Counted from the first letter of the stretch, positions 52,547-60,668 are shown. The stretch: DNA of 64,000 nucleotides from Nocardia sp. NBC_01329 (GCF_035956715.1 NZ_CP108381.1:1798001-1862000), one strand, 5' to 3'. The notes: a model not told the origin generated them from the sequence alone. Numbers and translations: made by a program.

Positions 52547-53506
52547 ATGACAGCCTTGGCGGAGCCACCGACCGACCGACTGACCAAATTGCGCACGATC
52601 GGCGGCATCGGCGCTGCGATGGCGGTAACCCCGTACCTGTTGATCAAGATCGTCTGGACCTTCGGGCTCTTCGTTCCGACCGAGGAAATGGGCGGCGCCG
52701 ACTGGCGAGTTATCAATGCGACGACCGCGTTCCTCGCCGCAGTGGGCATCACGCTCGCCCTGGCATTCTCCAGGCCGTGGGGGGAAAGCCTGCCCGCCTG
52801 GGTGGTGGTCCTGCCCGTGTGGGTGGGCACCGGCCTACTCGTTCCCATGTTGCTGCTGGCGCCGGTGCTCGGACCCGCCGCCATGAACCGCGACCAGGAA
52901 GCCGGCTCTCCAGACTTCTGGATCTACGAACAGATCCTCGTAATGATCTCGCTGGTAGGAATCGGAGTGGGTCTGCCGCTCGCCCTCGCCGGCTACGCCA
53001 GAGCGCGATGGCCGGAAGCACTGAGCGGATCGATCGCGTGCCCCGAACCACCGGGCAGCACCCGGCAGTTGCAGGTGGCGCTGGCCCGGCTGGTCGCGGC
53101 CGGCTGTGCCCTCCTCGGCTGCGTCAAGCTTTTCTGGGCCGCGGGGGGTACTTTCGGGTTGGATACGAACCGGTTGGGCCAACGCGACCTGTGGTGGCAG
53201 CTGCTGTCATCGAGTACCGCTGTCTGGGCCTTCATCGGCTCTTGGGCAATTCTGGTCCTGACCGCCCACCGCAGTGCGCGCAGATTCTTCCCGCCCATGG
53301 CCGCGGCATGGGTGGCATCGGGCATGCTGTTCTCCTACAGCGTCTACAACCTGCTCACCCTCACCGATATGCAGCAGCCATCGCCCGAGCTCCCGATCGC
53401 GGGGGCGTTCGCCAGAGAAAGCGGTGCTGTCCTCGGCGTGATGATGGGATTGACGCTGTTGCTGGTTCTACACGACCGCCGGCGCGCATTACGCGGCCCG
53501 CATTGA
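52547..53506 (+). CDS. Multi-helix membrane protein of unknown function
   Basis: A 319-residue integral membrane protein with about eight hydrophobic helices, among them AAMAVTPYLLIKIVWTFGLF, AWVVVLPVWVGTGLLVPMLL, QILVMISLVGIGVGLPLALA and AAWVASGMLFSYSVYNLLTL. A Trp/Gly-rich loop (FWAAGGTFGLDTNRLGQRDL) lies mid-sequence. I do not recognise the family. ACTGGAGAAGTAC precedes the ATG, giving a fair ribosome-binding site. The 258-base gap upstream shows no crt-type overlap, so it is probably transcribed separately from the carotenoid operon. It converges with the GNAT relic on the minus strand. Confidence 0.72.
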   Translation: MTALAEPPTDRLTKLRTIGGIGAAMAVTPYLLIKIVWTFGLFVPTEEMGGADWRVINATTAFLAAVGITLALAFSRPWGESLPAWVVVLPVWVGTGLLVPMLLLAPVLGPAAMNRDQEAGSPDFWIYEQILVMISLVGIGVGLPLALAGYARARWPEALSGSIACPEPPGSTRQLQVALARLVAAGCALLGCVKLFWAAGGTFGLDTNRLGQRDLWWQLLSSSTAVWAFIGSWAILVLTAHRSARRFFPPMAAAWVASGMLFSYSVYNLLTLTDMQQPSPELPIAGAFARESGAVLGVMMGLTLLLVLHDRRRALRGPH

Positions 53507-53511
53507 ATACC

Positions 53512-53634
53512 TCACCTGTCGGCTGCCCACTCTGGGTCGGTCGCCAGGGCGGCCATGTAGTGGACGTCGATCCAGTAACCGTCGAACAGGAGCGCATCCC
53601 GGCCGGTGCCCTCGTGGCGGAAGCCGACGGCGTC
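53512..53634 (-). pseudogene. 3' remnant of a GNAT acetyltransferase gene
   Basis: The last 40 codons before the stop at 53512 read SRDAVGFRHEGTGRDALLFD followed by GYWIDVHYMAALATDPEWAA. This is the typical C-terminus of RimJ/RimL-type GNAT enzymes (GFRxEG, then a D-x-H-x-AxLA-x-EW tail). No acetyl-CoA binding motif or start exists upstream, where the SRPBCC gene occupies another frame. A deletion or insertion has removed the 5' part. It is a relic and should have no function. Confidence 0.65.
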
Positions 53635-54094
53635 ACGCGAGGTAGTTGCCCAGTGCGTCGAGCAGCCCTCGGGTGCCTTCCTCGCGCCCCTGCCCGTCAG
53701 CCCAGAACTGGTCGAAGAAGACGCCGTGCTCGACGTGCGTGAATCGAGTACCCGCATCGGTCGGCTCGAATTCCATTGACGCCACGGATGTCGACATGTG
53801 GGCCCCGTCGAGCCACATGTCGTACGTCGTGACGATGCGGACGTGTTCGACGATATCGGTATACGTGGCCTCGTATCGTGAGACCGGACCGTTGTGGAAT
53901 TTGCCCTCGTCGACGTCGCGTCCGCCGACTCGGAAGTCGAACGCCCACTCACGAGTCTCCACGCGGTCGCCGTCACCCCACCAGACCAGTTTCTGATCCT
54001 CGTCGGCGAACGCGTCCCAGATGCGGTCGAGAGGAGCGGGGTAGTCGCGGGTCAGGGTGAATCCGGAGCGAGCGAGTCGGTGTTCTATCGTCAT
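53633..54094 (-). CDS. SRPBCC (AHSA1-like) domain protein
   Basis: A 153-residue START/Bet v1-like protein with a hydrophobic cavity. The core reads FTLTRDYPAPLDRIWDAFAD, then LVWWGDGDRVETREWAFDFR, VGGRDVDEGKFHNG and VASMEFEPTDAGTRFTHVEH, which is the AHSA1 pattern. Such proteins often accompany ArsR-type repressors, as here: the operon runs ArsR, DHFR-like, SRPBCC. The ligand or role is unknown. The 3' end runs into the GNAT relic, so its final residues could differ from relatives. Confidence 0.84.
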   Translation of the reverse strand: MTIEHRLARSGFTLTRDYPAPLDRIWDAFADEDQKLVWWGDGDRVETREWAFDFRVGGRDVDEGKFHNGPVSRYEATYTDIVEHVRIVTTYDMWLDGAHMSTSVASMEFEPTDAGTRFTHVEHGVFFDQFWADGQGREEGTRGLLDALGNYLA

Positions 54095-54103
54095 CAGTGC
54101 GTC

Positions 54104-54748
54104 CTATCGCGTCAGAGTGACGTGGATTGTTCCGCTCTCCGCTACTTCCGTCGTAATTCTGTGGGTGAGTTCGAAGCCGCGCAGGTCGTCCCACAGTCGA
54201 TGACCACGGCCGAGGAAAATCGGGGCGACCAAGAGGTGCAGGTCGTCTACCAGCCCGGCGCGCAGGAAGTCACGCGCCGTTCGGTACCCACCGCCGACGC
54301 GCACGTCCAGGTCGCCGGCGGCCTCCGTCGCTTCGGTGAGCACGTCCTCGATTGCGGTGTTGCGGAAGTGGAACGTGGTGCCGCCCTTCATCGGAAGCGA
54401 CGGACGCGGTGCGGTGTGGGTGAGCACATAGACCGCGGTGCCGAACGGCGGTGTGTCGCCCCACCAACCTTTCCAGTCCGCATCGTCCGGAAAGGCGTGG
54501 AGCCCGAACTTCCCCGCGCCCATGATCTCGGCGCCGACACCCTCGGAGTACGCGACGGCGTATCGGTCGTCAACGCCGGTCGTGCCTGCGCCGCTGGTGT
54601 CGCCGAAGACGTTCTCCCGGAACGTACGGGTAGCGGCGTAGGCAGCTGTGAGGCGCCCCCAGTCTTCACCCATCGGGTTGTCCGGTGTCGGGTCGGACGG
54701 CGTGTAACCGTCCAGCGAGGTGAACAGGTCCATGCGAACGCGGGTCAT
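54104..54748 (-). CDS. Dihydrofolate-reductase/RibD C-terminal family protein
   Basis: A 214-residue protein of the RibD C-terminal/DHFR-like fold. RMDLFTSLDGYTPSDP is the N-terminal strand with the typical SLDG, YAVAYSEGVGAEIMGAGKFG carries the NADPH-associated loop (MGxxxF), and DLDVRVGGGYRTARDFLRAG with VDDLHLLVAPIFLGRGHRLW completes the pattern. Family members are NADPH-dependent reductases of unclear substrate, not true folate enzymes. It is the middle gene of an ArsR-led operon, starting two bases after the repressor stop. Confidence 0.85.
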   Translation of the reverse strand: MTRVRMDLFTSLDGYTPSDPTPDNPMGEDWGRLTAAYAATRTFRENVFGDTSGAGTTGVDDRYAVAYSEGVGAEIMGAGKFGLHAFPDDADWKGWWGDTPPFGTAVYVLTHTAPRPSLPMKGGTTFHFRNTAIEDVLTEATEAAGDLDVRVGGGYRTARDFLRAGLVDDLHLLVAPIFLGRGHRLWDDLRGFELTHRITTEVAESGTIHVTLTR

Positions 54749-54749
54749 G

Positions 54750-55088
54750 TCAGATTTCCTTCGGGGTCGTGAGTGCTAGGTGGATGCCGAGCCGGTCGGC
54801 TCGGTGTTCTGCGGGGGTTCGCTGCTCGCCGAGCCACAGGTGCAGAACGTCGAGGGCGCCTGGTCGCAGGCTCACGGTGCGGACGCGCCCGTGCTTCTCC
54901 GACGTGACCACTCCCGCGTTCTCGAGGATGCTGAGGTGCTGCATTAGTGACGGCAATGCCATCGAGAACGGTGCCGCGAGGTCGGAAACGATCGCAGGGG
55001 ACTTCGCCAGCCGCTCCACGACAGCCCGGCGCGTGGGATCCGCGAGAGCGCGGAGCACGGCGTCGAGTTCACCGATACACTTAGGCAT
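54750..55088 (-). CDS. ArsR-family transcriptional repressor
   Basis: A 112-residue winged helix repressor: LDAVLRALADPTRRAVVERL, then VSDLAAPFSMALPSLMQHLS (recognition helix) and LENAGVVTSEKHGRVRTVSL (wing). It lacks the Cys clusters of metal-sensing ArsR proteins, so it belongs to the subgroup linked to SRPBCC/DHFR genes (SdpR-like). A symmetric element (TTAGGCATATACCTAA) overlaps its start codon, suggesting autorepression. I start at ATG 55088; the longer open frame upstream is arginine/proline-rich and not plausible as protein. Confidence 0.87.
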   Translation of the reverse strand: MPKCIGELDAVLRALADPTRRAVVERLAKSPAIVSDLAAPFSMALPSLMQHLSILENAGVVTSEKHGRVRTVSLRPGALDVLHLWLGEQRTPAEHRADRLGIHLALTTPKEI

Positions 55089-55096
55089 ATACCTAA
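55081..55096 (-). promoter_or_regulatory. ArsR operator overlapping the start codon
   Basis: TTAGGCATATACCTAA is a near-perfect 16-bp palindrome (two central mismatched pairs) that covers the ATG of the ArsR gene. Such placement lets the repressor occlude both RNA polymerase and translation of a short-leader or leaderless message. The function is inferred from symmetry and position. Confidence 0.6.
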
Positions 55097-55339
55097 CTAT
55101 ATTTGCGGTGTCCGATTCCGGCAAGTCGGCTCGGGCCAGCTGTATGCGCTGCGTGGAAGACTGACTCCGCCGCTCCAGGTGAGGCAGGTGTTCTCGACGC
55201 GAATGTTGCTCGCGTCGATCGGTTGGTAGTCGGCGGTGGTGTCGCGGGCGCAATCGAGGTTGTAGGGGCAGGACGGCAACAGGGCGCGCCTGGCATGCGG
55301 TGCGACCGGATTGCCGCAGGCCATGCGTAGTGTCGGGGG

Positions 55340-56692
55340 ATGAGCATCGACTGTTCGGCCGTTGTCGCGGCGCCTCGATCCGAGGTGTTCGCGTGGTTCG
55401 CGCGTCCGGGGGCATTCGCGCGGCTCGCGCCGCCGTGGCAGCCGGTGTCGTTGCTCGACGAAGCCGATTCGCTCGCCGATGGACGTGCGGTGCTCGGCTT
55501 GCCGGCGGGCTTGCGCTGGGTGGCCCGGCACGAGGCCGGTGAATACGACCCGCCGCATCGGTTCGTCGACCGGATCACCACCGGCGGTCCGGCTTCGGTG
55601 CCCGCGTCTGTGGTGCTGTCGTGGCGGCATATTCATGAATTCGAGGAGGTGGATCCCGCTCACACTCGGATCAAGGACCGAGTTCAGACGTGGGTACCTG
55701 CCGCGATGCTGCGTCCGATGTTCGCCTATCGGTACCGGCAAATCGAAGCAGACCTGGCAGCACACGCACGCGCGGCCGACCACGGGCTCGGCGCGATTAC
55801 AGTCGCGGTGACAGGTGCCGCCGGCTTGATCGGGTCGGCGTTGACCGCCTTTCTCAGTTCGGGTGGGCATACCGTGATCCGCTTGGTGCGCCGCGAGCCA
55901 CGTGAGCGAGCGGAGCGGCGTTGGGATCCCGACAACCCCGCCGGTGATCTGCTCGACGGCGTGGACGCGGTTGTTCATCTGGCCGGGGCGCCGATCGCTG
56001 GCCGATTCACCGATGAGCACAAGAAGGCGGTCGCCGGTAGCCGGATCACGCCGACCCGTAAACTGGCCGAACTCTGCGCGCGGGCCGGCGTAGGGGTATT
56101 CGTGAGTGCCTCGGCCATCGGCTACTACGGATACGACCGCGACGACGAAACCCTCACGGAGCAGTCACCACGTGGAACCGGGTTCCTGGCCGATGTCGTC
56201 GCCGACTGGGAGGACGCTGCCACTGCCGCTTCTGGCACCACCCGCGTGGTGTCGGTCCGCACCGGGATCGTGCAATCGCCGCGAGGCGGGACACTGCGGC
56301 TATTGCGCCCACTGTTCGCTGCCGGGCTCGGTGGCCGCATCGGTTCCGGGCACCAGTGGATGTCCTGGATAGGGATCGACGATCTCGTCGATATCTACTA
56401 TCGGGCGTTGTGGGACATTCAGTTGCGGGGTCCGATCAACGCTGTGGCACCGCATCCGGTGCGCAACATCGAGTACACGCATACGTTGGGGCGCGTCCTG
56501 GGTCGGCCCACGGTCATTGCCGTGCCGGCGTTCGGCCCCGCGGTGCTGCTCGGTCGTTCGGGTGCCCGTGAACTCGCCACCGCAAGTCAGCGGGTGGTGC
56601 CGGATCGGCTCGGCAGCGCCGGCCACGAATTCCGCGATGCCGACCTGGAATCCGCGCTACGTCATGTCCTCGGCCGCACCGCGGAATCGTAA
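55340..56692 (+). CDS. TIGR01777 epimerase with N-terminal SRPBCC domain
   Basis: A 450-residue two-domain protein. Residues 1-145 are an SRPBCC ligand-binding domain (CSAVVAAPRSEVFAWFARPG, PHRFVDRITTGGPASVPASV). Residues 150-450 are an extended SDR of the TIGR01777 (YfcH/SulA-like) family with VTGAAGLIGSALTAFLSSGG, HLAGAPIAGRFTDEHKKAVA, SASAIGYYGYDRDDETLTE and the family's WMSWIGIDDLVDIYYRALW segment. The fused form is common in actinobacteria and its substrate is unknown. The start is ATG 55340 by alignment. It diverges from the ArsR operon but shows no functional link. Confidence 0.86.
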   Translation: MSIDCSAVVAAPRSEVFAWFARPGAFARLAPPWQPVSLLDEADSLADGRAVLGLPAGLRWVARHEAGEYDPPHRFVDRITTGGPASVPASVVLSWRHIHEFEEVDPAHTRIKDRVQTWVPAAMLRPMFAYRYRQIEADLAAHARAADHGLGAITVAVTGAAGLIGSALTAFLSSGGHTVIRLVRREPRERAERRWDPDNPAGDLLDGVDAVVHLAGAPIAGRFTDEHKKAVAGSRITPTRKLAELCARAGVGVFVSASAIGYYGYDRDDETLTEQSPRGTGFLADVVADWEDAATAASGTTRVVSVRTGIVQSPRGGTLRLLRPLFAAGLGGRIGSGHQWMSWIGIDDLVDIYYRALWDIQLRGPINAVAPHPVRNIEYTHTLGRVLGRPTVIAVPAFGPAVLLGRSGARELATASQRVVPDRLGSAGHEFRDADLESALRHVLGRTAES

Positions 56693-56888
56693 CGATCGCG
56701 GTCGAGCGCTGATCTATGCATTCAGCGGTACCGCAACCGGGCTGTGGAAGCGAGGCGACCTTCGGGCGTCCGACTCGGTAGTCCGGAACATCCACTGAAA
56801 GGTCACGCCGGGGAGTTACGACCGGTGGCATGTTATGTGCGGGAACCGCTGGGTCCGCAGTGCGACCGGGCTGTCGGTGGCGTCGGGC

Positions 56889-56950
56889 ACGCTTCCGTGG
56901 CCTCCGCCCATCCGCGCGCATGGGCGGATGGGCGGAGGCCACGGAAGCGT
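56889..56950. repeat. Perfect 27-bp inverted repeat
   Basis: ACGCTTCCGTGGCCTCCGCC (first 20 of 27 bases, 56889-56915) is repeated exactly in inverted orientation at 56924-56950, with an 8-base spacer. The transcript would form an extremely stable hairpin in either direction. It lies 7 bases after the CsbD stop (minus strand) and 197 bases after the epimerase stop, so a bidirectional terminator is the simplest reading. An arm this long and free of mismatch is unusual and suggests recent origin, such as a small mobile repeat. Confidence 0.85.
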
Positions 56951-56956
56951 AGTCGT

Positions 56957-57157
56957 TCAGTTGTTGCCGACGATCTTGTCGGTGATCTCGTTGGCCTTGT
57001 CCTTGATCTTCTCGCCGCCCTGCTTTATCGCGGCGGAAGCCTGATCGGCTTTGCCCTCGGTCTTCAGGTCGTCGTCTCCGGTCGCTGCACCGGTGGCTTC
57101 CTTGGCCCGTCCTTTGAGTTCTTCGGCCTTGTTCTCGAACTTGTCGTGCACACCCAT
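56957..57157 (-). CDS. CsbD-family stress protein
   Basis: A 66-residue acidic, lysine-rich protein that starts GVHDKFENKAEELKGRAKEA and ends with DKANEITDKIVGNN. This is the CsbD repeat pattern (helical, alternating charges, no cysteine) of general stress proteins under SigB-type control. AGGAGAAG precedes the ATG by 5 bases. It is followed by a small membrane-protein gene on the same strand and ended by the 27-bp inverted repeat. The molecular function of CsbD is unknown even in characterised species. Confidence 0.9.
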   Translation of the reverse strand: MGVHDKFENKAEELKGRAKEATGAATGDDDLKTEGKADQASAAIKQGGEKIKDKANEITDKIVGNN

Positions 57158-57189
57158 CTCGGCTTCTCCTCGTGGTGTCGTATTGATGG

Positions 57190-57345
57190 TCAGTACCAGT
57201 GTTTGCGGCCGCCCACGGCGCGCCCGAAAGTTCCTACCAGGGCCAGGATCACGCCGACCACCAACAGTACGATTCCCACATTCCACAGGATCGGGATCTT
57301 TATGAGCAGACCGAGGATCAGCAGGATGACTCCTAGGGTGATCAC
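57190..57345 (-). CDS. Small two-helix membrane protein (DUF6131-like)
   Basis: A 51-residue protein starting at GTG 57345, with AAAGGAAG 6 bases upstream. It reads VITLGVILLILGLLIKIPIL, a short WNVG turn, then IVLLVVGVILALVGTFGRAV, ending in GGRKHWY. Two transmembrane helices with a tight turn and a basic tail match the small actinobacterial DUF6131-type proteins I recall. It is immediately upstream of csbD on the same strand, so both may belong to one stress-induced transcript. Confidence 0.72.
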   Translation of the reverse strand: MITLGVILLILGLLIKIPILWNVGIVLLVVGVILALVGTFGRAVGGRKHWY

Positions 57346-57556
57346 GATGACTTCCTTTCCACTGATGGCGCGGCGATAAGCCCACGGGGTGTGGGTCGAC
57401 CGGCGCGCCGACGAGAGATTCTTTCTCTGTTGCGGCTACCGCTCGACCTCGTCTATCCCGAGCCGATCACGGACTCGGACACGCTGGCGGAGTGGCCCCA
57501 CCTCCGTCCCGTGCGGGGGCCACTCTCGACATGTCACAACTCTTCTGACGTTATCC

Positions 57557-57590
57557 ACCCCCTGGGGGTCTGTCTTCACCCTTAGGGGTG
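57557..57590 (+). promoter_or_regulatory. Paired symmetric boxes upstream of the response regulator
   Basis: ACCCCCTGGGGGT (57557-57569) and CACCCTTAGGGGTG (57577-57590) are two similar inverted repeats with centres about 20 bases apart, two helical turns. NarL/LuxR-type regulators bind such tandem palindromes. TAAAGT at 57603-57608 would be the -10 box, placing the transcription start at or next to the ATG (leaderless). Confidence 0.5.
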
Positions 57591-57615
57591 TGTTCACCCG
57601 CTGTAAAGTGAGGCT

Positions 57616-58260
57616 ATGGGAGCTCTCCGGTTGGCATTGATCGATGACTACGAGGTCGTGGTCCAAGGCCTGGCCACGATGCTGCGCACATACCACGATC
57701 GCGTCGAAATCGTGGAATTGAACGCCAATACACCCGTGGGCGACCGCGTGGACATCGCACTCTACGACTCGTTCGCCAACCCCCAAGGCGACCGGGACCA
57801 GGTGCGCCAACTCTCGAAAAACCCGCTGGTGGACAGAGTTGTCGTCTACTCCTGGAATCTCGAGGCCCGACTGGTGGCGGCGGCCCTGACCAACGGGGCC
57901 CATGGCTATGTGAGCAAGAGCCTGCCCGCCGGGCAGTTGGTCGCCGCCCTCGAGGAGATACACCGGGGTGGGCAACCTGTGCACGGTGGGATACCGAGCA
58001 CGACCAAGGTGATCGGCGGAGATTGGCCCGGCCGTGAGGAAGGGCTGACCCAACGCGAAGCCGAGGTCCTGGCGTTGATCACCCAAGGTCTGAGCAACGC
58101 CGACATCGCCGATCGCGCGCATCTGTCCATCAACTCGGTCAAGACCTACATCCGCAACTGCTACCGCCGCATCGGCGTGACCAGCCGTTCACAGGCCGTG
58201 CTCTGGGGAGTCGAACACGGCTTCCGCCCCGACCGCCGACGCATCATCGACCCCTCATGA
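57616..58260 (+). CDS. LuxR/NarL-type response regulator (possibly orphan)
   Basis: A 214-residue regulator. The receiver-like domain (1-125) starts RLALIDDYEVVVQGLATMLR, with VDIALYDSFA holding the phosphoacceptor position (D in YDSF) and GYVSKSLPAGQLVAALEEIH for the switch Lys. The C-terminal HTH (about 145-205) is LTQREAEVLALITQGLSNAD and then SINSVKTYIRNCYRRIGVTS. No histidine kinase gene is adjacent, so it is an orphan or pairs with a distant kinase. Symmetric boxes directly upstream suggest autoregulation. The neighbouring CsbD-type gene, divergent to it, is a possible target. Confidence 0.85.
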   Translation: MGALRLALIDDYEVVVQGLATMLRTYHDRVEIVELNANTPVGDRVDIALYDSFANPQGDRDQVRQLSKNPLVDRVVVYSWNLEARLVAAALTNGAHGYVSKSLPAGQLVAALEEIHRGGQPVHGGIPSTTKVIGGDWPGREEGLTQREAEVLALITQGLSNADIADRAHLSINSVKTYIRNCYRRIGVTSRSQAVLWGVEHGFRPDRRRIIDPS

Positions 58261-58405
58261 GCTCGGCCGCGACGGCGGCGGTGGGCACGTCGGCGCCGAG
58301 CATCAACGCGCAGATGTTCGTAGCCGAACTCGGCCACCACTTCGTCTCAGTGAGTAGCGTGCCGCAATGCCGGCGTTCGGATGCGACCACCGCGTCTATC
58401 CGTGT

Positions 58406-58942
58406 TCATCCGTGATCCCGGATGTCCGGAGGCTGCTGAGTGGCCGTCGCCAGTCCTGGCCATCCGATGCCGGGCCACGATTTCGGCAGAATAATGGAGC
58501 CACGCAGGATTTGGCACACAAGATCGTCGTAGCCCTCGCTGATTTCGGCGAGGTGATCCCATGCGCGGTGGCGCTGTACCGGGTCGTCGCTGCTGGAGAG
58601 CGTCCAGTAAGCGCATGCCCATGCTTCGGCGAAGCGAGCGATCACCCCGCCGACCGATTCCGTGCCACGCGGAGACCCGGGAACCGGGCGTGGCAGCTGC
58701 CCGCTGATCCACGCATCGATCGCGCCCACCACCTCACTGATCTGCCCGTGAACGGCATGACCTGTACGGGGGTCGGCGATCCACTCCTGGTACAGGGCTC
58801 CGAGCGCACGGGCCCATCTCGCGATTGCTGAGTCGTTGTCGGGGTGGCCCTGTACCGCACAGAGCAATTGCCCGGCGGATGGCAATGGTGCCTCCGGCCT
58901 GCTGGAAGCCCTCGTATGAATCGGAACGTAATGTGTACACAC
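58406..58942 (-). CDS. DUF4254-like hypothetical protein
   Basis: A 178-residue protein from GTG 58942. The conserved part begins LPSAGQLLCAVQGHPDNDSA, continues WARALGALYQEWIADPRTGH, QISEVVGAIDAWISGQLPRP and VIARFAEAWACAYWTLSSSD. It resembles DUF4254 proteins, small helical proteins frequent in Nocardia, of unknown role. The start is 5 bases after the stop of a small membrane-protein gene on the same strand, so the two form an operon; no clear ribosome-binding site is visible, consistent with translational coupling. Conserved regions end about 20 residues before the C-terminus. Confidence 0.65.
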   Translation of the reverse strand: MCTHYVPIHTRASSRPEAPLPSAGQLLCAVQGHPDNDSAIARWARALGALYQEWIADPRTGHAVHGQISEVVGAIDAWISGQLPRPVPGSPRGTESVGGVIARFAEAWACAYWTLSSSDDPVQRHRAWDHLAEISEGYDDLVCQILRGSIILPKSWPGIGWPGLATATQQPPDIRDHG

Positions 58943-58947
58943 CGGGT

Positions 58948-59238
58948 TCACCGCTGATCCCGCGATTCGGGTATCCGGTCCTGCTCGGCGAATCCCGTGA
59001 CAGCTGACGCCGGATCTTCGAAAGTCGCACGGTCCGATTCCATTGTCGTTTCCCGTGCGGCCTGCCTCGGCGGCTCGCTGGGGGCGTCGAGGAGACCGGT
59101 GACCAGGGCTGCCACACTTCCGAACCCGAATACCGCGCTGACGATCTGCAAGTCGTGCAGGGTGAGCGGATTCGCGGTAGTCGCGCGGATGGTGGCGGCG
59201 CTGCGTGATCGCGTCATCGGTCGGTGGGTTCTGGTCAC
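58948..59238 (-). CDS. Small hypothetical membrane-anchored protein
   Basis: A 96-residue protein starting at GTG 59238 (VTRTHRPMTRSRSAATIRAT), with GGGAG about 6 bases upstream. A single hydrophobic stretch LQIVSAVFGFGSVAALVTGL lies in the middle, followed by an acidic, disordered tail. Upstream residues are basic, so the N-terminus is probably cytoplasmic. I do not recognise the family. It is the first gene of a two-gene unit with the DUF4254-like protein. Confidence 0.5.
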   Translation of the reverse strand: MTRTHRPMTRSRSAATIRATTANPLTLHDLQIVSAVFGFGSVAALVTGLLDAPSEPPRQAARETTMESDRATFEDPASAVTGFAEQDRIPESRDQR

Positions 59239-59801
59239 CGCGCACTCCCTTTCTTCGGCGATATGTCGACCGGCCATCTGCACCGAGCAGTGGCCCGGTC
59301 GTGCGGTGCACGCCGGGGATCCCATTCCTGGGCGGCGTCTGCGTCGATGATCATCGGGTACCTCCTGAGATCAGTTCCCGTACCTGGTCGCCGAGCCCGA
59401 GCAACCGCTGAGCTTTCTCGGTCGGTGACTCGGTGACACACCTACGGTGCGAATCGACCGGCTCAGCCTGCAAACGGACTTGTTGTCCGCGATGACGAGG
59501 CGCTGATTGTGTTCACCCTGGGTGGTGCCGGACACGGACCGCTCTGGGCTGCTGCGTGGGTTCGGACAGGAAACAGCATCAACCGGTAGGTAGACCTACC
59601 TGCATCCGTAGCCGATGCGGTCGGCAGCCGGATACCGCGATCGACTACCGTGGCGCGGCCATTGCGGGTGGTGGGGAGGTCGTCGAAATCGGTCGGTGAG
59701 CGCCTGGAACGCGATAACTCGCGCAGTGCCGGCTCGGCGACGAGGCCGTGGGCAATGGCCGTTGTATCCGGGTGGGAAGAAATCCGGGGATGAAGGTCCG
59801 C
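59239..59801. other. Intergenic region without supported gene; contains a 16-bp palindrome
   Basis: About 560 bases in which short frames on both strands look like non-coding arginine-rich shadows. At 59585-59600 GGTAGGT-AG-ACCTACC forms a perfect two-arm palindrome of the TetR-operator type. No divergent regulator is adjacent, so the site's owner is unknown. I see no RNA gene. Confidence 0.4.
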
Positions 59802-60668
59802 TCACGGCATCCGATGGCCGAGCACAGCGAACATGGTGACGGAAAAATGGTAGTCACCTTTGGTGATACCGATCTTCAGTTCCGCGAGTAGAGCCATCCA
59901 CTCCTCTTCGGTGATCACTCCATCGGCGAGCGCTCGGTCGATCACCTGCGCGAACAATATGCGCGCGGTTCTCGGATCGCAGATCATCGCCTCTGATCCG
60001 ATGCTCGCGATAGAGAACCCCGCTGCGGTGAGCAGACCCCGTAGGAATCGGCCCGACTCAGGGTTCGGACCGAGGGTGCGCAGGACGGTCGCCAGGCGAG
60101 CGATGGTGCCGGGGTCGCCGGGGTGCACGATCGCGGTGGCCCAGTCGCTGTCGATGAGCAGCGCGCGACCGCCCGGCCGCAGAACTCGCCCGATCTCGGC
60201 CGTGGCGGCCGCAGGGTGGTCGAGATGCTGGTAGACGCGTTCGCAGCGGACCGCGTCGAAGAACTCATCGGGAAACGGCAGATGATAGGTGTCACCGGCG
60301 ACGAAACGGGCGCGGGATCCGGCGGCCGCGGCGCGCGACTTCGCGACATCCACCATGTCGGGATTGGGATCGATACCGACTGCATCGCCGTCCGGGCCGA
60401 CTCGGTCGGCGAGTTCCAGCACTTCGGTGCCCGTCCCCGTGCCTATATCCAGGGCCCGGTCGCCGGAAGTGACCGCCAAGACCTCATGCCCCCACCGCCG
60501 CAATCGTTGGACACCCGGTATCGCTGCTTGAAGGTCGAGGATATCGATCAGCGAGGTTTTCGGTTCGTCCGGATCCGCCCTGTCCGCCCCGATGCCGGCA
60601 GGTCGAACGGGCCTCGCATCCATATGGAATGAGAAGCCCGGGTCGAACCTCGCGTGGTCGCTGGCCAC
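59802..60668 (-). CDS. Class I SAM-dependent methyltransferase
   Basis: A methyltransferase of 288 residues (or 273 from ATG 60623). Motif I is ALDIGTGTGTEVLELADRVG, motif post-I AVGIDPNPDMVDVAKSRAAA, and FPDEFFDAVRCERVYQHLDH is motif IV. GRVLRPGGRALLIDSDWATA completes the core. The UbiE/Coq5-like architecture is typical of small-molecule or lipid methyltransferases, with no hint of substrate. The start is uncertain: GTG 60668 gives a plausible N-terminus, and neither start has a convincing ribosome-binding site. It is convergent with nothing nearby and stands alone. Confidence 0.8.
   Translation of the reverse strand: MASDHARFDPGFSFHMDARPVRPAGIGADRADPDEPKTSLIDILDLQAAIPGVQRLRRWGHEVLAVTSGDRALDIGTGTGTEVLELADRVGPDGDAVGIDPNPDMVDVAKSRAAAAGSRARFVAGDTYHLPFPDEFFDAVRCERVYQHLDHPAAATAEIGRVLRPGGRALLIDSDWATAIVHPGDPGTIARLATVLRTLGPNPESGRFLRGLLTAAGFSIASIGSEAMICDPRTARILFAQVIDRALADGVITEEEWMALLAELKIGITKGDYHFSVTMFAVLGHRMP

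Noticed and set aside
59615..59839. Small plus-strand frame in the 59.2-59.8 kb gap
   Set aside because: It is Arg/Trp/Gly-rich, overlaps the end of the methyltransferase gene on the other strand, and lacks a start signal.
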